Positions 17,518-27,044 of a stretch of DNA of 64,000 nucleotides are shown one piece after another. The first letter of the stretch is position 1. The number at the start of each line of letters is the position of its first letter. The translations under genes were made by a program, and so were the position numbers. The stretch covers positions 514,111-578,110 of the forward strand of contig CAWBCD010000003.1 in NCBI GenBank assembly GCA_963787205.1, read 5' to 3'. The notes under the pieces were generated by a model. It saw only the letters and a list, made by a program, of their open reading frames with translations. It had not been told where the DNA came from and did not search any database. The DNA is from DATFNI01 sp963787205 (GTDB taxonomy: Bacteria > Bacteroidota > Rhodothermia > Balneolales > DATFMH01).

Positions 17518-18603
17518 TTAGTAGTGCGTATACTTATCAAACACATCCATAACAGGCAAGGCGTTGCCATTTTTGTCGAAGTAGCCGCGGGCACCTAACC
17601 CGCCAACAACGGCCGGTTCCCACCAAAAGATGCCCTTAACTTTGGTACTGGACACGTTCAGGACCGTTCTTACCAAAGACTGCAGGTACTCCTTCTGTCC
17701 TTGTGGAGTTTCCGGGAATGGAGCCGGTCTGTGGACATATTCACCGGGAACATGGTTGTAAGCCGTTTCTACGACGATGACGTCTTTATCATAGGTTTTT
17801 ACGATATGCAGGAGATTATCCCGGAGATCCAACAGGTTGCCATGCCACCAGGGATAATAGGACAAACCTATTACATCAAATTTGATCCCATAGGAATCAA
17901 GTTTATCAAAAAAAGCCTTGGTCAGGGCCCAGTTGCCCCCCTGATCGAAATGGATCATGATAAGGGGACGTGGTGACATGCCACGGCCTGCGTCAACGCC
18001 ATTGATACCCGCCTGGATCAGCTTCGCAAACGTATCCCAGTGTTCGGGGAGCTTCCCGGTCGGCCAAAGCATGCCGTTTCTGACCTCATTGCCGATCTGC
18101 ACCATATCCGGCATCACTCCCGCCTCCCGGAATGCCTCGATTGTATTATGGGTATAAGCGTATACCGAATCGATCAGGACTTTTGGGGATAAACCCTGCC
18201 ATGCTTTTGGCGTTGGTTGCTTGCCGGGATCGGCCCAACTGTCGGCATAGTGATAATCGAGCAAAAACTTGTAGCCGAGTTTTTTGGCAGCCTGTGCTTC
18301 CGAAATGGTATAGGAAAGATTATTTGGTAACTGTGTCGGATGATAGAACAGGCGAAGCCGTATCCAGTTGTAGCCGTGCTCGCGAAAGATAACCAGACCT
18401 GGTTTAACCTTGCCACTGTCCTTGAACACCGTGCCGTGATCTTCCGCCATTTTAAGGAATGAAAGATCCGCACCGACAGCGAACTTAATATGTACCGTAG
18501 AAAGAGAATCCGGTTTTTGCGCCAGTGCTTTGTTAAGAATTGATTGGGATAGCACCAAAATGATGCATAAACCCAAAGTGATGGAAGGTGTTCGTCTTTT
18601 CAT
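17518..18603 (-). CDS. GH53 endo-beta-1,4-galactanase (second copy)
   Basis: Exported galactanase, 361 residues, without the C-terminal sorting domain of its paralogue at 14603. Signal MKRRTPSITLGLCIILVLSQ; core motifs GADLSFLKMAEDHGTVFKDSG, WIRLRLFYHP, LLDYHYADSWADPGKQP. Acid/base Glu in VQIGNEVRNGMLW, nucleophile in VIVVETAYNH. It ends WEPAVVGGLGARGYFDKNGNA. It is last in the minus-strand galactan gene series and is probably periplasmic, where it would shorten oligosaccharides for the GH35 enzyme. Confidence 0.94.
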   Translation of the reverse strand: MKRRTPSITLGLCIILVLSQSILNKALAQKPDSLSTVHIKFAVGADLSFLKMAEDHGTVFKDSGKVKPGLVIFREHGYNWIRLRLFYHPTQLPNNLSYTISEAQAAKKLGYKFLLDYHYADSWADPGKQPTPKAWQGLSPKVLIDSVYAYTHNTIEAFREAGVMPDMVQIGNEVRNGMLWPTGKLPEHWDTFAKLIQAGINGVDAGRGMSPRPLIMIHFDQGGNWALTKAFFDKLDSYGIKFDVIGLSYYPWWHGNLLDLRDNLLHIVKTYDKDVIVVETAYNHVPGEYVHRPAPFPETPQGQKEYLQSLVRTVLNVSSTKVKGIFWWEPAVVGGLGARGYFDKNGNALPVMDVFDKYTHY

Positions 18604-18806
18604 GATTGTTTATTCTATATTTTTCAAATGATCCTCCGGCCGCCGCACATTGCCTGTCATCATGATGCTGTTTTGCTTGCAAAACGGCGTAGGATCTCGT
18701 AAGCAAGAAACGATCTTTTCCAAATGCGACGAGATCCTACTTTATCCCGCAAGCGGGATAAAATCAGGATGACAGATTAAGTGTGGTCGGTTGAAGAATA
18801 CTACTA
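18604..18806. repeat. Spacer with inverted repeats
   Basis: Arms GTAGGATCTCGT (18689-18700) and ACGAGATCCTAC (18729-18740) form a long inverted repeat, followed by palindrome TTTATCCCGC-AA-GCGGGATAAA (18741-18762) and the GGATGACAG end also seen around the GIY-YIG gene. Confidence 0.75.
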
Positions 18807-21434
18807 TTAATCATTATCCAACCAGATCGATTCCACCTCGAAATCATAAGGTTTGTTATAATCATCGGGTTTGATTCCCGGTCCCATTACAACTTGTATG
18901 GATTGTAGATCCTTAAAATCCGGTGACTGATTACTGTTTGATTCAAACCACAATGGAAGAAATCCTGGAAATGATCTGGGAAGCAGCATCATCGAATCAG
19001 GCTGAAAAGCCGACAGTGATAAGCTGTAATCTTTAAACTGATCGCTTAAGGTGACATCAGTCCGGTACGAGGTACCCTTTTTATCAACCAATATGATATG
19101 CAATGGTGCATTCCTGGCATGTTCTGACCTGGCTCTGATTACAATGTGACTTTGGGTATTTATATCGTAGAGTCGGCCTTTCATCATACCGGCGACGTAG
19201 GTCTGCCATCCGAGATCATGTGTCTCATCAGTCAGCTTGTCTGCTGCTACTTTCACCGCAAACTTGCCGGGGTCATCTATGGATATGGTTTCAAGGTGGA
19301 ATCCACGGTTCCAGAATGAGAAAGAGTAATCTAACCGCTGCCCATTTGCAGCACTGTACAGCAAAATCGGTGATGACGGTTCATAAACCTTCGTTTGCCA
19401 GGCATCCTTGTAGTAATAATCCCAATCCATGGGAGATCCGGGATGATCACCCGGAAATGTAACGGCGTCCTCACTCCGCCCGACAACAATGCGATAGCTC
19501 AGAAAACCGGGTCGCACCATATTGGCAGGTATCTCTGAAACATAGTGGTAGGTATCTTCTTGTTTCATATTGATAGGCCGGGGTCTGAATCCGGCATTAA
19601 CCAGCAGCCACACCTTTTCATCTTTTGAAATTCCTGCTACAGTTGCTTTAATAGTGACCGGTTTTCCGGCAGTGACCGACTTATAGGGTGTATGTCGCAC
19701 GATTGGTTTTGCAGGAGTCGGCATAGGAGCCACAAACTCACCAACCTGTATATTGCCCATCCGGGAATTTGGTGACCAATGCCTGTCTCTAACCCCTTTT
19801 CTTACAAGAAAATACGTGCCGGGTTTAATGGTAAATGACCCAATTTCAGCCTTCGTATCGTACGTATTGCCTTTATTTATCCCCTTGACGTAAAAGGAAT
19901 TGCCAAGACCAGGCAGATCAATCTTCATAGTATGATCTTTCCATTCAATATAAGTGACATCTTTCTTAGGTGAGGCACGTTCGAACGGGTCACGTACCGG
20001 AACGGCATCGGGCATCACTTCCAGGCGCCATATTCCTCTCGACAGCTTGTCCAGGAAATAGGCTCCCCATCCGTGGTAGCTCACAACCGGTGAAGAACCC
20101 ACACCCGCAACATGTCTGAGGACACGAGGTTTGAGCGGTTGGGTTTCTGTGTTGTTTGTATAGTAAAAAGCCGTATCGGCATTCATTACGCTCAGATTCT
20201 GACTCTGACTCACAAAGAAATGGCTGAATGTGGTATCTGCAGGATAGGAACCGAAATCTTTGTACAGCGGAACCTCGTGGAACACTTTCGAAGCAATAAG
20301 CATGCTGATTGCTTTGGAGGGGGTGTAGGCCAGGTTCAGGTAATGAGTCTGATAATCGGTGTTGCAGTACGCGATGGCCATCGGAGTATATGTGAATTGG
20401 GTGGCAAATTGGAACCCTGCCGTCCGGAAACTGCGGGCCATAGCCGGATAAATATAAGAGTCAGGTTCGTCTGCTGAACTGAACTCATAGACCATCTTAG
20501 CAAGCTGTTTAAATCGTTTGTTATTCCTGTACGGTATCAGGTATCGGTCGACATATGGCAGATAATTGCCTTTTAGCCGCTGTCCCCTGACGAGTCCGGC
20601 CGGATACCATTGAAAACTGGCCCCGTTAATTTTCGCATGAGCAATGGCGAGTGCGTATTTGGTGTTAGCCTGAGAAAGATTGTAGAAAATAGGTTTCTTC
20701 CATCCTGTTGACCGAACAGCCGCAGCCAGAGAATCAACAAACCTTGTTGTTTGCTCCGTTGTTTTGGCCTGATCCGGTTCATTGAGAATTTCTACAGCCA
20801 GAATATTCGGATCATCCTTATACGACAGACCTGTGTACGGATTTACGTGATCGACGAAGGCTTTTAGATATCGCTCCATTACCGGCCAGTATTTGGGGTT
20901 CTGTGGAGCCTCACGTTTCGAAATGTAATTGGCAAATCCCGGCGTTTTGGTGGGCCTCTGCGGATAACCGTTGTTGTACAGATTCATCGGAGTGAGTATG
21001 GCTCTGATCCCGCGTTCTTTGAGTTTCCACAGCAGATAATCCAGCAATTTCAGATGCTCATTGTCGAGCAGGTGTCCCAGACTATCACTGATTTCCGTGT
21101 CCCAGATATGCAGGCGAAAAGCATCAAAGCCCAGGCGCGCCATGTGATATACGTCGCCATCGATCTCCCTCTCCGGATTCACGCCCATCTGTTTCATCTG
21201 ACGATAGTCGAATGCGAACGGTAACGTATAATTCACTCCAAAAAATGATGGTTCCTTATTGGTCCCTTTCCAATGCATAACTCCATGGGAGTCAACAAAA
21301 AGTATCTTTTCCCCGTTTTTATTCCCTGAATGTGATTGTCCATACAGATCCGAAACAGATACGATCATTAAAATCGAGAGAAAAAAATAAAATGATCGAA
21401 TCTGCCTTTTCCTATAGATGGGTTCTGATCTCAT
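18807..21434 (-). CDS. Exported GH5-like (clan GH-A) glycoside hydrolase
   Basis: Secreted protein of 875 residues. Basic N-terminus and signal (FYFFLSILMIVSVSDLYGQ). A GH-A TIM barrel spans about residues 60-400: FFGVNYTLPF, DAFRLHIWDTEI, the acid/base Glu in VEILNEPDQ, and a probable nucleophile Glu in KMVYEFSSADEPDSY. The second half holds beta-sandwich domains (VTAGKPVTIKATVAGI, FAVKVAADKL), the last resembling a carbohydrate-binding module. The exact GH family cannot be named by eye; GH5-like is the closest. The spacer to the GH35 gene is 36 bases, so it is probably co-transcribed with that gene. Confidence 0.75.
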   Translation of the reverse strand: MRSEPIYRKRQIRSFYFFLSILMIVSVSDLYGQSHSGNKNGEKILFVDSHGVMHWKGTNKEPSFFGVNYTLPFAFDYRQMKQMGVNPEREIDGDVYHMARLGFDAFRLHIWDTEISDSLGHLLDNEHLKLLDYLLWKLKERGIRAILTPMNLYNNGYPQRPTKTPGFANYISKREAPQNPKYWPVMERYLKAFVDHVNPYTGLSYKDDPNILAVEILNEPDQAKTTEQTTRFVDSLAAAVRSTGWKKPIFYNLSQANTKYALAIAHAKINGASFQWYPAGLVRGQRLKGNYLPYVDRYLIPYRNNKRFKQLAKMVYEFSSADEPDSYIYPAMARSFRTAGFQFATQFTYTPMAIAYCNTDYQTHYLNLAYTPSKAISMLIASKVFHEVPLYKDFGSYPADTTFSHFFVSQSQNLSVMNADTAFYYTNNTETQPLKPRVLRHVAGVGSSPVVSYHGWGAYFLDKLSRGIWRLEVMPDAVPVRDPFERASPKKDVTYIEWKDHTMKIDLPGLGNSFYVKGINKGNTYDTKAEIGSFTIKPGTYFLVRKGVRDRHWSPNSRMGNIQVGEFVAPMPTPAKPIVRHTPYKSVTAGKPVTIKATVAGISKDEKVWLLVNAGFRPRPINMKQEDTYHYVSEIPANMVRPGFLSYRIVVGRSEDAVTFPGDHPGSPMDWDYYYKDAWQTKVYEPSSPILLYSAANGQRLDYSFSFWNRGFHLETISIDDPGKFAVKVAADKLTDETHDLGWQTYVAGMMKGRLYDINTQSHIVIRARSEHARNAPLHIILVDKKGTSYRTDVTLSDQFKDYSLSLSAFQPDSMMLLPRSFPGFLPLWFESNSNQSPDFKDLQSIQVVMGPGIKPDDYNKPYDFEVESIWLDND

Positions 21435-21470
21435 TTTGTTTCTCGTTTGTCTGAAATCCTGCCGAAGATT

Positions 21471-24293
21471 TCATTTTGCATGGTAATCGACGAGTTTCAG
21501 GTCTTTGGCGTATTCCGGAACGGCTTTGATGCCGGTTATTTCGGCTTTGCCCAAATCATCCCTGGCTGGTTTTCTATCAAACCAGATCTTGTATCCCGGA
21601 TGCAGAGGAAAAACACTAAATTTTAAATTTTGACCATCTAATCTGTTGCCAAACTTTTTAAGCGCGATATGCCAGGTTGTCCCATTATTGAAGTTGTCAT
21701 CAATAAGGCGGTAATGAAGACGGCAGCGGGCCCGGTCACCGATATAATTGACATACAGATACAAGTTACTAAGGCCGTTCAGATAACCGTCCGGAATAGT
21801 CAGCGTCCATTGTTTGGAACCAGTGACATCTGTTGTATTAACCTTCTTTGCCGGGACAATATCCGGCTTTTGTAACCTTCTCAAATCCGTCCATGGTGCC
21901 GGATACGTATAGGATTGATAGGTCAGCCATGATTGATTGGTTGAGAAGGTTATCTGGTCACTGTTTGCATAAGTAACTTTTACTGTGGCTGCAAAGGCCG
22001 AATCCCCGGCAGTGAAGGGAAAGTCGAGTAAGAATTGATTATCCCCTTTCCTGACGTATCCGGTGATATCAAGGGCATTTACCTTTCGGGTAGTGATGTG
22101 CTGGTTAAACCATGTGTTATTGATCTTCAGATTGCAGGGAACCTCTGAATAAATAATCAGTTTTGCAGAGGTGATGGCTGCCGGATTGCCAAGATTAAAC
22201 TCCTTGAGGAAGAACTTGTGCCACAACTCATTCTGAGCGGTCACACTATCCACAGAGATCTTCAACCATTTCGAGTCAGAAAGGGCAGGATAAGGTTTCA
22301 GATTCAACGAGATCTCACGTTTCGGAACAGAAACATCGTACTCGGAATAGGCCCCGTTTTTTTGGGGATGAAGGAGGCCTTCGTGATCACTTAAAACAGC
22401 TTTACCGTCCAATTCAATGATCTTCATATCGTTGGATTTAGAATAAACATGGAGCCTGTTGTGATCCAGGTAGAGATTGGCTTCTGAAAGGAACAGGTAT
22501 TTTTCCCCATCATGGTTAAATAACCAGACATGTTTCGCCTGTTCTGAAGACAGGATATGTACCTTTTCAGTGTGTCCTTCTTTGCCGTGAATGGTTATAA
22601 CACTATTTAATCCCGGCCGGATATTGGAAATAATTGATTCTCCATGCGTTTTGCGAAGACTTCCGCTGCTGGTTTGAATATCCGATATCGTTTTGTTGTC
22701 GAAACTGAATTCCGGATCGATTCCACGGTTCTGTATGAAGTACCAATCGGTACCATTTTCCCCATTTATCCTGCATAGTGGCTGGGCGGTTGCGTACTTC
22801 ATCAAAACCTTGTTTATATGAAAGTTGAATGGCCAGATAAAGTTGCAGCTATCGGGAATGTTCACCGGCGTGGCGGGGAACTTCACACTTTGACCCTTGA
22901 GCCTGATATCAAACTGGACGTCTTTTTTTGTTGGTTTCTGAAAGCCCCGGTAGTAGTTGACACCAAATACATATCCGGACTCCCCATCTGACCGCACAGA
23001 ATAGAGCAGGTTTTTATGCGGATCTTGTTGTGGTCCAATCACCGGCATCATAGGCGCAAGCTGACTGCCGAATTCATTGACAAAATAATGCAGCTTCTTA
23101 ATCTGGAAATAAGATGGAGCCAGTTCCCCTGTTTCCTGTATGGCCGCCTGGAAATCGTAGGATATTATCGGATACCGATTCCAGTAGCCGGTATTTTTGC
23201 GGTCCTCTTCCAACGTAGTAAAAGTGCCAACCTGATCAGCTCCACCTGCAAACATATAATACCCGAGCAGGTTCGCCCCTGAACCCAGGCGTGTTATTAC
23301 AATAGAAAGACCATCAATCCCGCTAAAAACAGGTCGTCTATGGTATGTGACCTCATTCCCTACACCCATTTCAACTGTAAAAAAAGGATAGATTTTAGTG
23401 TCCGGATGATACCCTTTCATACTTTTTCCCTGAAAGATATTTCCGCTGCTACGCAGATCCCCGAATACGAAGCTCTGACTATTTGTGATCTTTTTAAGAT
23501 TTGGATTCCATGGTGCACCGGGGTATCCGCCCCAGAGCGGAATCACCTGATCTTTTGGTATCGACGCATTTCCCCAGCCGGTGACAGCATACATGGGAAC
23601 ATTCATACCGTCAGCTATGGCTGTCTTCTTCAGCCACATGATGTATTTTTCTCCCTGTTTACCGCCGGAATATTCGTTCTCGAGTTGTATGCCGATGACA
23701 GGTCCGCCATCCTTATACATCAGTCCTTTCATCTGCAAACCGATCTGCCGGAAGTATTGCTTCACATAGTGTTGAAAAACCGGATCATTGGATCGGGGAT
23801 GAATGTATTTCTTCTGTAGCAGCCAGTCGGGGAAACCGCCATTCCGAACTTCACCATGGCACCACGGCCCGATTCGTACAAATACATGAAAACCATCTTT
23901 TTGACACAATTTCAGAAACGCCCGAAGGTCTCTGTTGCCAGACCAATCAAACTGCCCTTCAATCTCTTCGTGATAGATCCAGAAAACGTAGGTAGAAACG
24001 ATATCTATGCCGTTGGCTTTCATCTTGAGCAGGATATCCTGCCATTCACTCTTTGGATACCGCACATAGTGTACCTCACCCATAACCGGTAAGACAGGTT
24101 TTCCTCCAATTGCGATGTAGTGATTATTGATTTTAATCTCGTTCCCTGCAGGTCCGGGATTTCCCATGTGATATTCACCTGATTTAACCCTGGTATCTAC
24201 TTTAGAGGCATCGATATTAATGACGTTCTGAGATCGAACAACTGACGTAAAGGCAAAGGTGATAATTATAGAAAGGACCAGATTTTTTATCAT
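21471..24293 (-). CDS. GH35 beta-galactosidase, large exported form
   Basis: Releases galactose from beta-linked galacto-oligosaccharides. 940 residues with signal MIKNLVLSIIITFAFTSVVR. The GH35 barrel covers about residues 55-390: PVMGEVHYVRYP, IDIVSTYVFWIYHEEIEGQFDW, RIGPWCHGEVRNGGFPDWL. Acid/base Glu lies in IQLENEYSGG and the nucleophile Glu in FFTVEMGVG. Jelly-roll beta domains follow (GDNQFLLDFPF, LYVNYIGDRARC). It sits between galT and the GH5-like gene, and the product galactose feeds the symporter and galK/galT upstream. Confidence 0.93.
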   Translation of the reverse strand: MIKNLVLSIIITFAFTSVVRSQNVINIDASKVDTRVKSGEYHMGNPGPAGNEIKINNHYIAIGGKPVLPVMGEVHYVRYPKSEWQDILLKMKANGIDIVSTYVFWIYHEEIEGQFDWSGNRDLRAFLKLCQKDGFHVFVRIGPWCHGEVRNGGFPDWLLQKKYIHPRSNDPVFQHYVKQYFRQIGLQMKGLMYKDGGPVIGIQLENEYSGGKQGEKYIMWLKKTAIADGMNVPMYAVTGWGNASIPKDQVIPLWGGYPGAPWNPNLKKITNSQSFVFGDLRSSGNIFQGKSMKGYHPDTKIYPFFTVEMGVGNEVTYHRRPVFSGIDGLSIVITRLGSGANLLGYYMFAGGADQVGTFTTLEEDRKNTGYWNRYPIISYDFQAAIQETGELAPSYFQIKKLHYFVNEFGSQLAPMMPVIGPQQDPHKNLLYSVRSDGESGYVFGVNYYRGFQKPTKKDVQFDIRLKGQSVKFPATPVNIPDSCNFIWPFNFHINKVLMKYATAQPLCRINGENGTDWYFIQNRGIDPEFSFDNKTISDIQTSSGSLRKTHGESIISNIRPGLNSVITIHGKEGHTEKVHILSSEQAKHVWLFNHDGEKYLFLSEANLYLDHNRLHVYSKSNDMKIIELDGKAVLSDHEGLLHPQKNGAYSEYDVSVPKREISLNLKPYPALSDSKWLKISVDSVTAQNELWHKFFLKEFNLGNPAAITSAKLIIYSEVPCNLKINNTWFNQHITTRKVNALDITGYVRKGDNQFLLDFPFTAGDSAFAATVKVTYANSDQITFSTNQSWLTYQSYTYPAPWTDLRRLQKPDIVPAKKVNTTDVTGSKQWTLTIPDGYLNGLSNLYLYVNYIGDRARCRLHYRLIDDNFNNGTTWHIALKKFGNRLDGQNLKFSVFPLHPGYKIWFDRKPARDDLGKAEITGIKAVPEYAKDLKLVDYHAK

Positions 24294-24411
24294 TTATAAC
24301 ACCGACGTTACAATTAAAGAAATAATAACCATTATAATATAAGGTGCATTTATCATACATGTGAACACGCAAAATGTCATCTAAACGGACAGCCCGGCAA
24401 TTGGCGACTGA

Positions 24412-25461
24412 TCATTTACTTTTTTTATAATGAACCTCTGAGAGTTCTCTAAGCCTGGTTACACTCAGCTCAGCAGTGATATCCCGCTGCGCATTTGCCA
24501 GCATTTCATAGCCAACCATAAATTTTTTTACGGTTGCCGAGCGAAGCAGTGGCGGATAAAAATGCATATGGAAATGCCATTCGGGATGCTCCTCCCCGTC
24601 TGTCGGAGCCGGGTGGAAACCGGCGGAATACGGAAAGCTCACATTAAACAGATTATCGTACCTGGTAGTAATTCGTTTGATGATATCAGCAAGTCCGTCC
24701 TTTTCATCATCTGATAAATCCGTAAAACTGGCAAGATGTCGTTTCGCCACCACCAGGGTTTCAAATGGCCATACGGCCCAAAACGGAACCACAACCATGA
24801 AATGATCATTCTCGAGGACAATTCTTTCTTTTTGCTGCTGTTCGAGTTTAAGATAATCGCACAACAGGCAGTGATCGTGTTTCTTCAGATATTCTGTCTG
24901 CTGATGCAATTCTTTCGCAGGTTCGACTGGTATTGTCTGCTGGGCCCATATCTGCCCGTGCGGATGCGGGTTGCTGCATCCCATCATCTCCCCTTTGTTC
25001 TCGAAAATTTGCACATAGTTGATGTTTGGTTTTTCGCCCAACGTGCGATATTCGTTTGTCCAGACATCCACCACGTTGCGAATTTGATCTAACTCTAACT
25101 CAGGGATCGTAAGGTTATGACGCGGCGAGAAACAGATTACACGACAAATGCCCTGTTCTCCTTTGGCAATCAACAAGTCATCCTTGTTGTAATCTGCAGT
25201 TGGGGTATTCTCGAGAAGAGCACTAAAATCGTTTGTAAATACAAAAGTCGATTCGTACTTCGGATTTTGTGCCTTCCCGCCAGAACGGGAATTACCCGGA
25301 CATAAATAGCATTTGGGATCGTAATCTGGCCTGGTGTCTTCAGGCGTGTCTTCCTGCTGTCCCTGCCAGGGGCGTTTGGCACGCTGCGGAGATACCTGTA
25401 ACCAATCACCATTCAAAGGGTTAAAACGCCGATGGGGATGTTCTGGAAAAGAAAAGTCCAT
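24412..25461 (-). CDS. galT: Galactose-1-phosphate uridylyltransferase GalT
   Basis: Leloir enzyme exchanging UMP between UDP-glucose and galactose-1-phosphate. 349 residues; HIT-superfamily active site CSNPHPHGQIWAQ with the nucleophilic His, zinc-type cysteines in CYLCPGN, and the second half LVVAKRHLASFTDLSD and EWHFHMHFYPPLLRS. It lies downstream of galK in the same direction. The step to UDP-glucose would need GalE, which is not in the window. Confidence 0.97.
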   Translation of the reverse strand: MDFSFPEHPHRRFNPLNGDWLQVSPQRAKRPWQGQQEDTPEDTRPDYDPKCYLCPGNSRSGGKAQNPKYESTFVFTNDFSALLENTPTADYNKDDLLIAKGEQGICRVICFSPRHNLTIPELELDQIRNVVDVWTNEYRTLGEKPNINYVQIFENKGEMMGCSNPHPHGQIWAQQTIPVEPAKELHQQTEYLKKHDHCLLCDYLKLEQQQKERIVLENDHFMVVVPFWAVWPFETLVVAKRHLASFTDLSDDEKDGLADIIKRITTRYDNLFNVSFPYSAGFHPAPTDGEEHPEWHFHMHFYPPLLRSATVKKFMVGYEMLANAQRDITAELSVTRLRELSEVHYKKSK

Positions 25462-25602
25462 GATTAGTCGTGAGTATTGAGTCTTTAGTCTTTAGATTCA
25501 TAATGTTGTTGACACTTATATACCGAAAATCGGATAACCCAAGTAACGCAAAGCATGCAACAAATATCTATTTACTAATTTTCTGGTTACAACACTTGGT
25601 AT

Positions 25603-26793
25603 CTAAACCAGTTTGCACGTTTTCTCCTCTTCCGTTACCACTTCGGTACCGGCATCAATGCTCGTTTTATAGACCTTGATCGATTTACCTGTCCTGTCTT
25701 TGTATGCCTTCTGAATATGAGCAGTAAACGATTCGAGATGTTTTTCTTCCACAATATTGATGGTGCAGCCACCAAAGCCGGCGCCCATCATGCGAGAGCC
25801 GAGTACGCCCTCAACTTTTTTGGCTTCTTCAACCAAAACGTCCAGTTCTTCGCAACTCACCTCATACTCATTACTCAGACCATCATGCGATTGAAACATG
25901 CGTTTCCCAAAGGATTTAAAGTCATTGCGGCTGAGATCATTACAGGCGGCAAGCACTCTGTTGTTTTCCTCCACGACATATTTACATCGCTTGTAGATGA
26001 TCGGATCAAATTCATCTTTATGCCGCTGCAACATCTCAGTCGTAACGTCCCTCAGGCTGTTGATGCCCGCATCATATTTTTTTAGGATAGCGACGCCTTC
26101 TTCACACTGTTTGCGGCGAATGTTGTACTCGGAGGAAGCCAATTCGCGGCGCACTTGCGTATCACAAAGCACGACACGGATGTCGTCACGTTCAAACGGG
26201 ACTAACTCGAAATCCAGCGAACGGCAGTCAAGTTTGATAACCTGGTGATCTTCGCCAAAGATATTGATGAACTGGTCCATGATTCCACAATTTACACCTA
26301 CAAAATCATTCTCAGTTCTGACCCCCATTTGCACCATGGTCAGCTTATCGACATTCAGATCAAACAACTGTGTCAATCCGAAAAGGAGTCCGCCTTCGAC
26401 GGCAGCTGATGAAGACAGTCCAGCCCCGATCGGAATATTTCCACCAAAGGCACAGTCGAATCCACCAATTTTATGTCCGGCTTTTTTTAACTGTTCAACA
26501 GCTCCCATTATGTAGTTTGGCCAGTGTAGATCGGACTTTACAAATGTCTCGGCCGTAATGTCAAATTCAAACGACTGCTTCATGTCGACCGAATAGATCC
26601 TGCCCTTTGTCGAGTTGTTTTTGCCCAAACCGAAAACGATCACTTTATCGATCGCGGCGGGGAGTACAAATCCTTCATTGTAATCAGTATGTTCGCCTAT
26701 CAGGTTAACCCTGCCCGGAGAACGAATAAGCAGCGGCTCGTTATCATATTGAGATTCAAAAGTCGTCCTCACCTTATCATATAAGGAATCCAT
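25603..26793 (-). CDS. galK: Galactokinase GalK
   Basis: GHMP kinase that phosphorylates alpha-D-galactose, 396 residues. Galactokinase signature GRVNLIGEHTDYNEG near residue 27, ATP loop PIGAGLSSSAAVEG near 123, and motif 3 GSRMMGAGFGGCT near 340. The base Asp lies in GIMDQF. It begins 12 bases after the small membrane-protein gene, and galT follows after about 140 bases, giving an uptake-phosphorylation-uridylylation order. Confidence 0.97.
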   Translation of the reverse strand: MDSLYDKVRTTFESQYDNEPLLIRSPGRVNLIGEHTDYNEGFVLPAAIDKVIVFGLGKNNSTKGRIYSVDMKQSFEFDITAETFVKSDLHWPNYIMGAVEQLKKAGHKIGGFDCAFGGNIPIGAGLSSSAAVEGGLLFGLTQLFDLNVDKLTMVQMGVRTENDFVGVNCGIMDQFINIFGEDHQVIKLDCRSLDFELVPFERDDIRVVLCDTQVRRELASSEYNIRRKQCEEGVAILKKYDAGINSLRDVTTEMLQRHKDEFDPIIYKRCKYVVEENNRVLAACNDLSRNDFKSFGKRMFQSHDGLSNEYEVSCEELDVLVEEAKKVEGVLGSRMMGAGFGGCTINIVEEKHLESFTAHIQKAYKDRTGKSIKVYKTSIDAGTEVVTEEEKTCKLV

Positions 26794-26804
26794 TGTTCTA
26801 AGAT

Positions 26805-27029
26805 TTATTTAACGGTTACATCTTTTGTTTTCCACCAGAAGATTACTCCGGATATCATCATCACAATTCCCCACCAAAGATCAGGATGAAGATTATGCAG
26901 CACGGTGTGACTCTGATTCGGATAAATCACGTAGTAAATACCGGAGAGTGTTATCACGAAACCCATCAGGCTCAAGATAATGCCTACAAAATACCAGATG
27001 GGTCTCATTCCTTTTTCTTCATTTTCCAT
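26805..27029 (-). CDS. Small two-TM membrane protein linked to the symporter
   Basis: 74 residues, not recognised. Two hydrophobic helices, YFVGIILSLMGFVITLSGIYY (about 11-31) and LWWGIVMMISGVIFWW (about 51-66), are joined by a loop with YPNQSHTVLHNLHPD; the tail is KTKDVTVK. It lies 15 bases after the SSS symporter gene and 12 before galK, so it is almost certainly translated from the same message. It could be a symporter accessory subunit. Confidence that it is a gene is good; function is only inferred from position. Confidence 0.7.
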   Translation of the reverse strand: MENEEKGMRPIWYFVGIILSLMGFVITLSGIYYVIYPNQSHTVLHNLHPDLWWGIVMMISGVIFWWKTKDVTVK

Positions 27030-27044
27030 ATTAATTCCTTTCTT

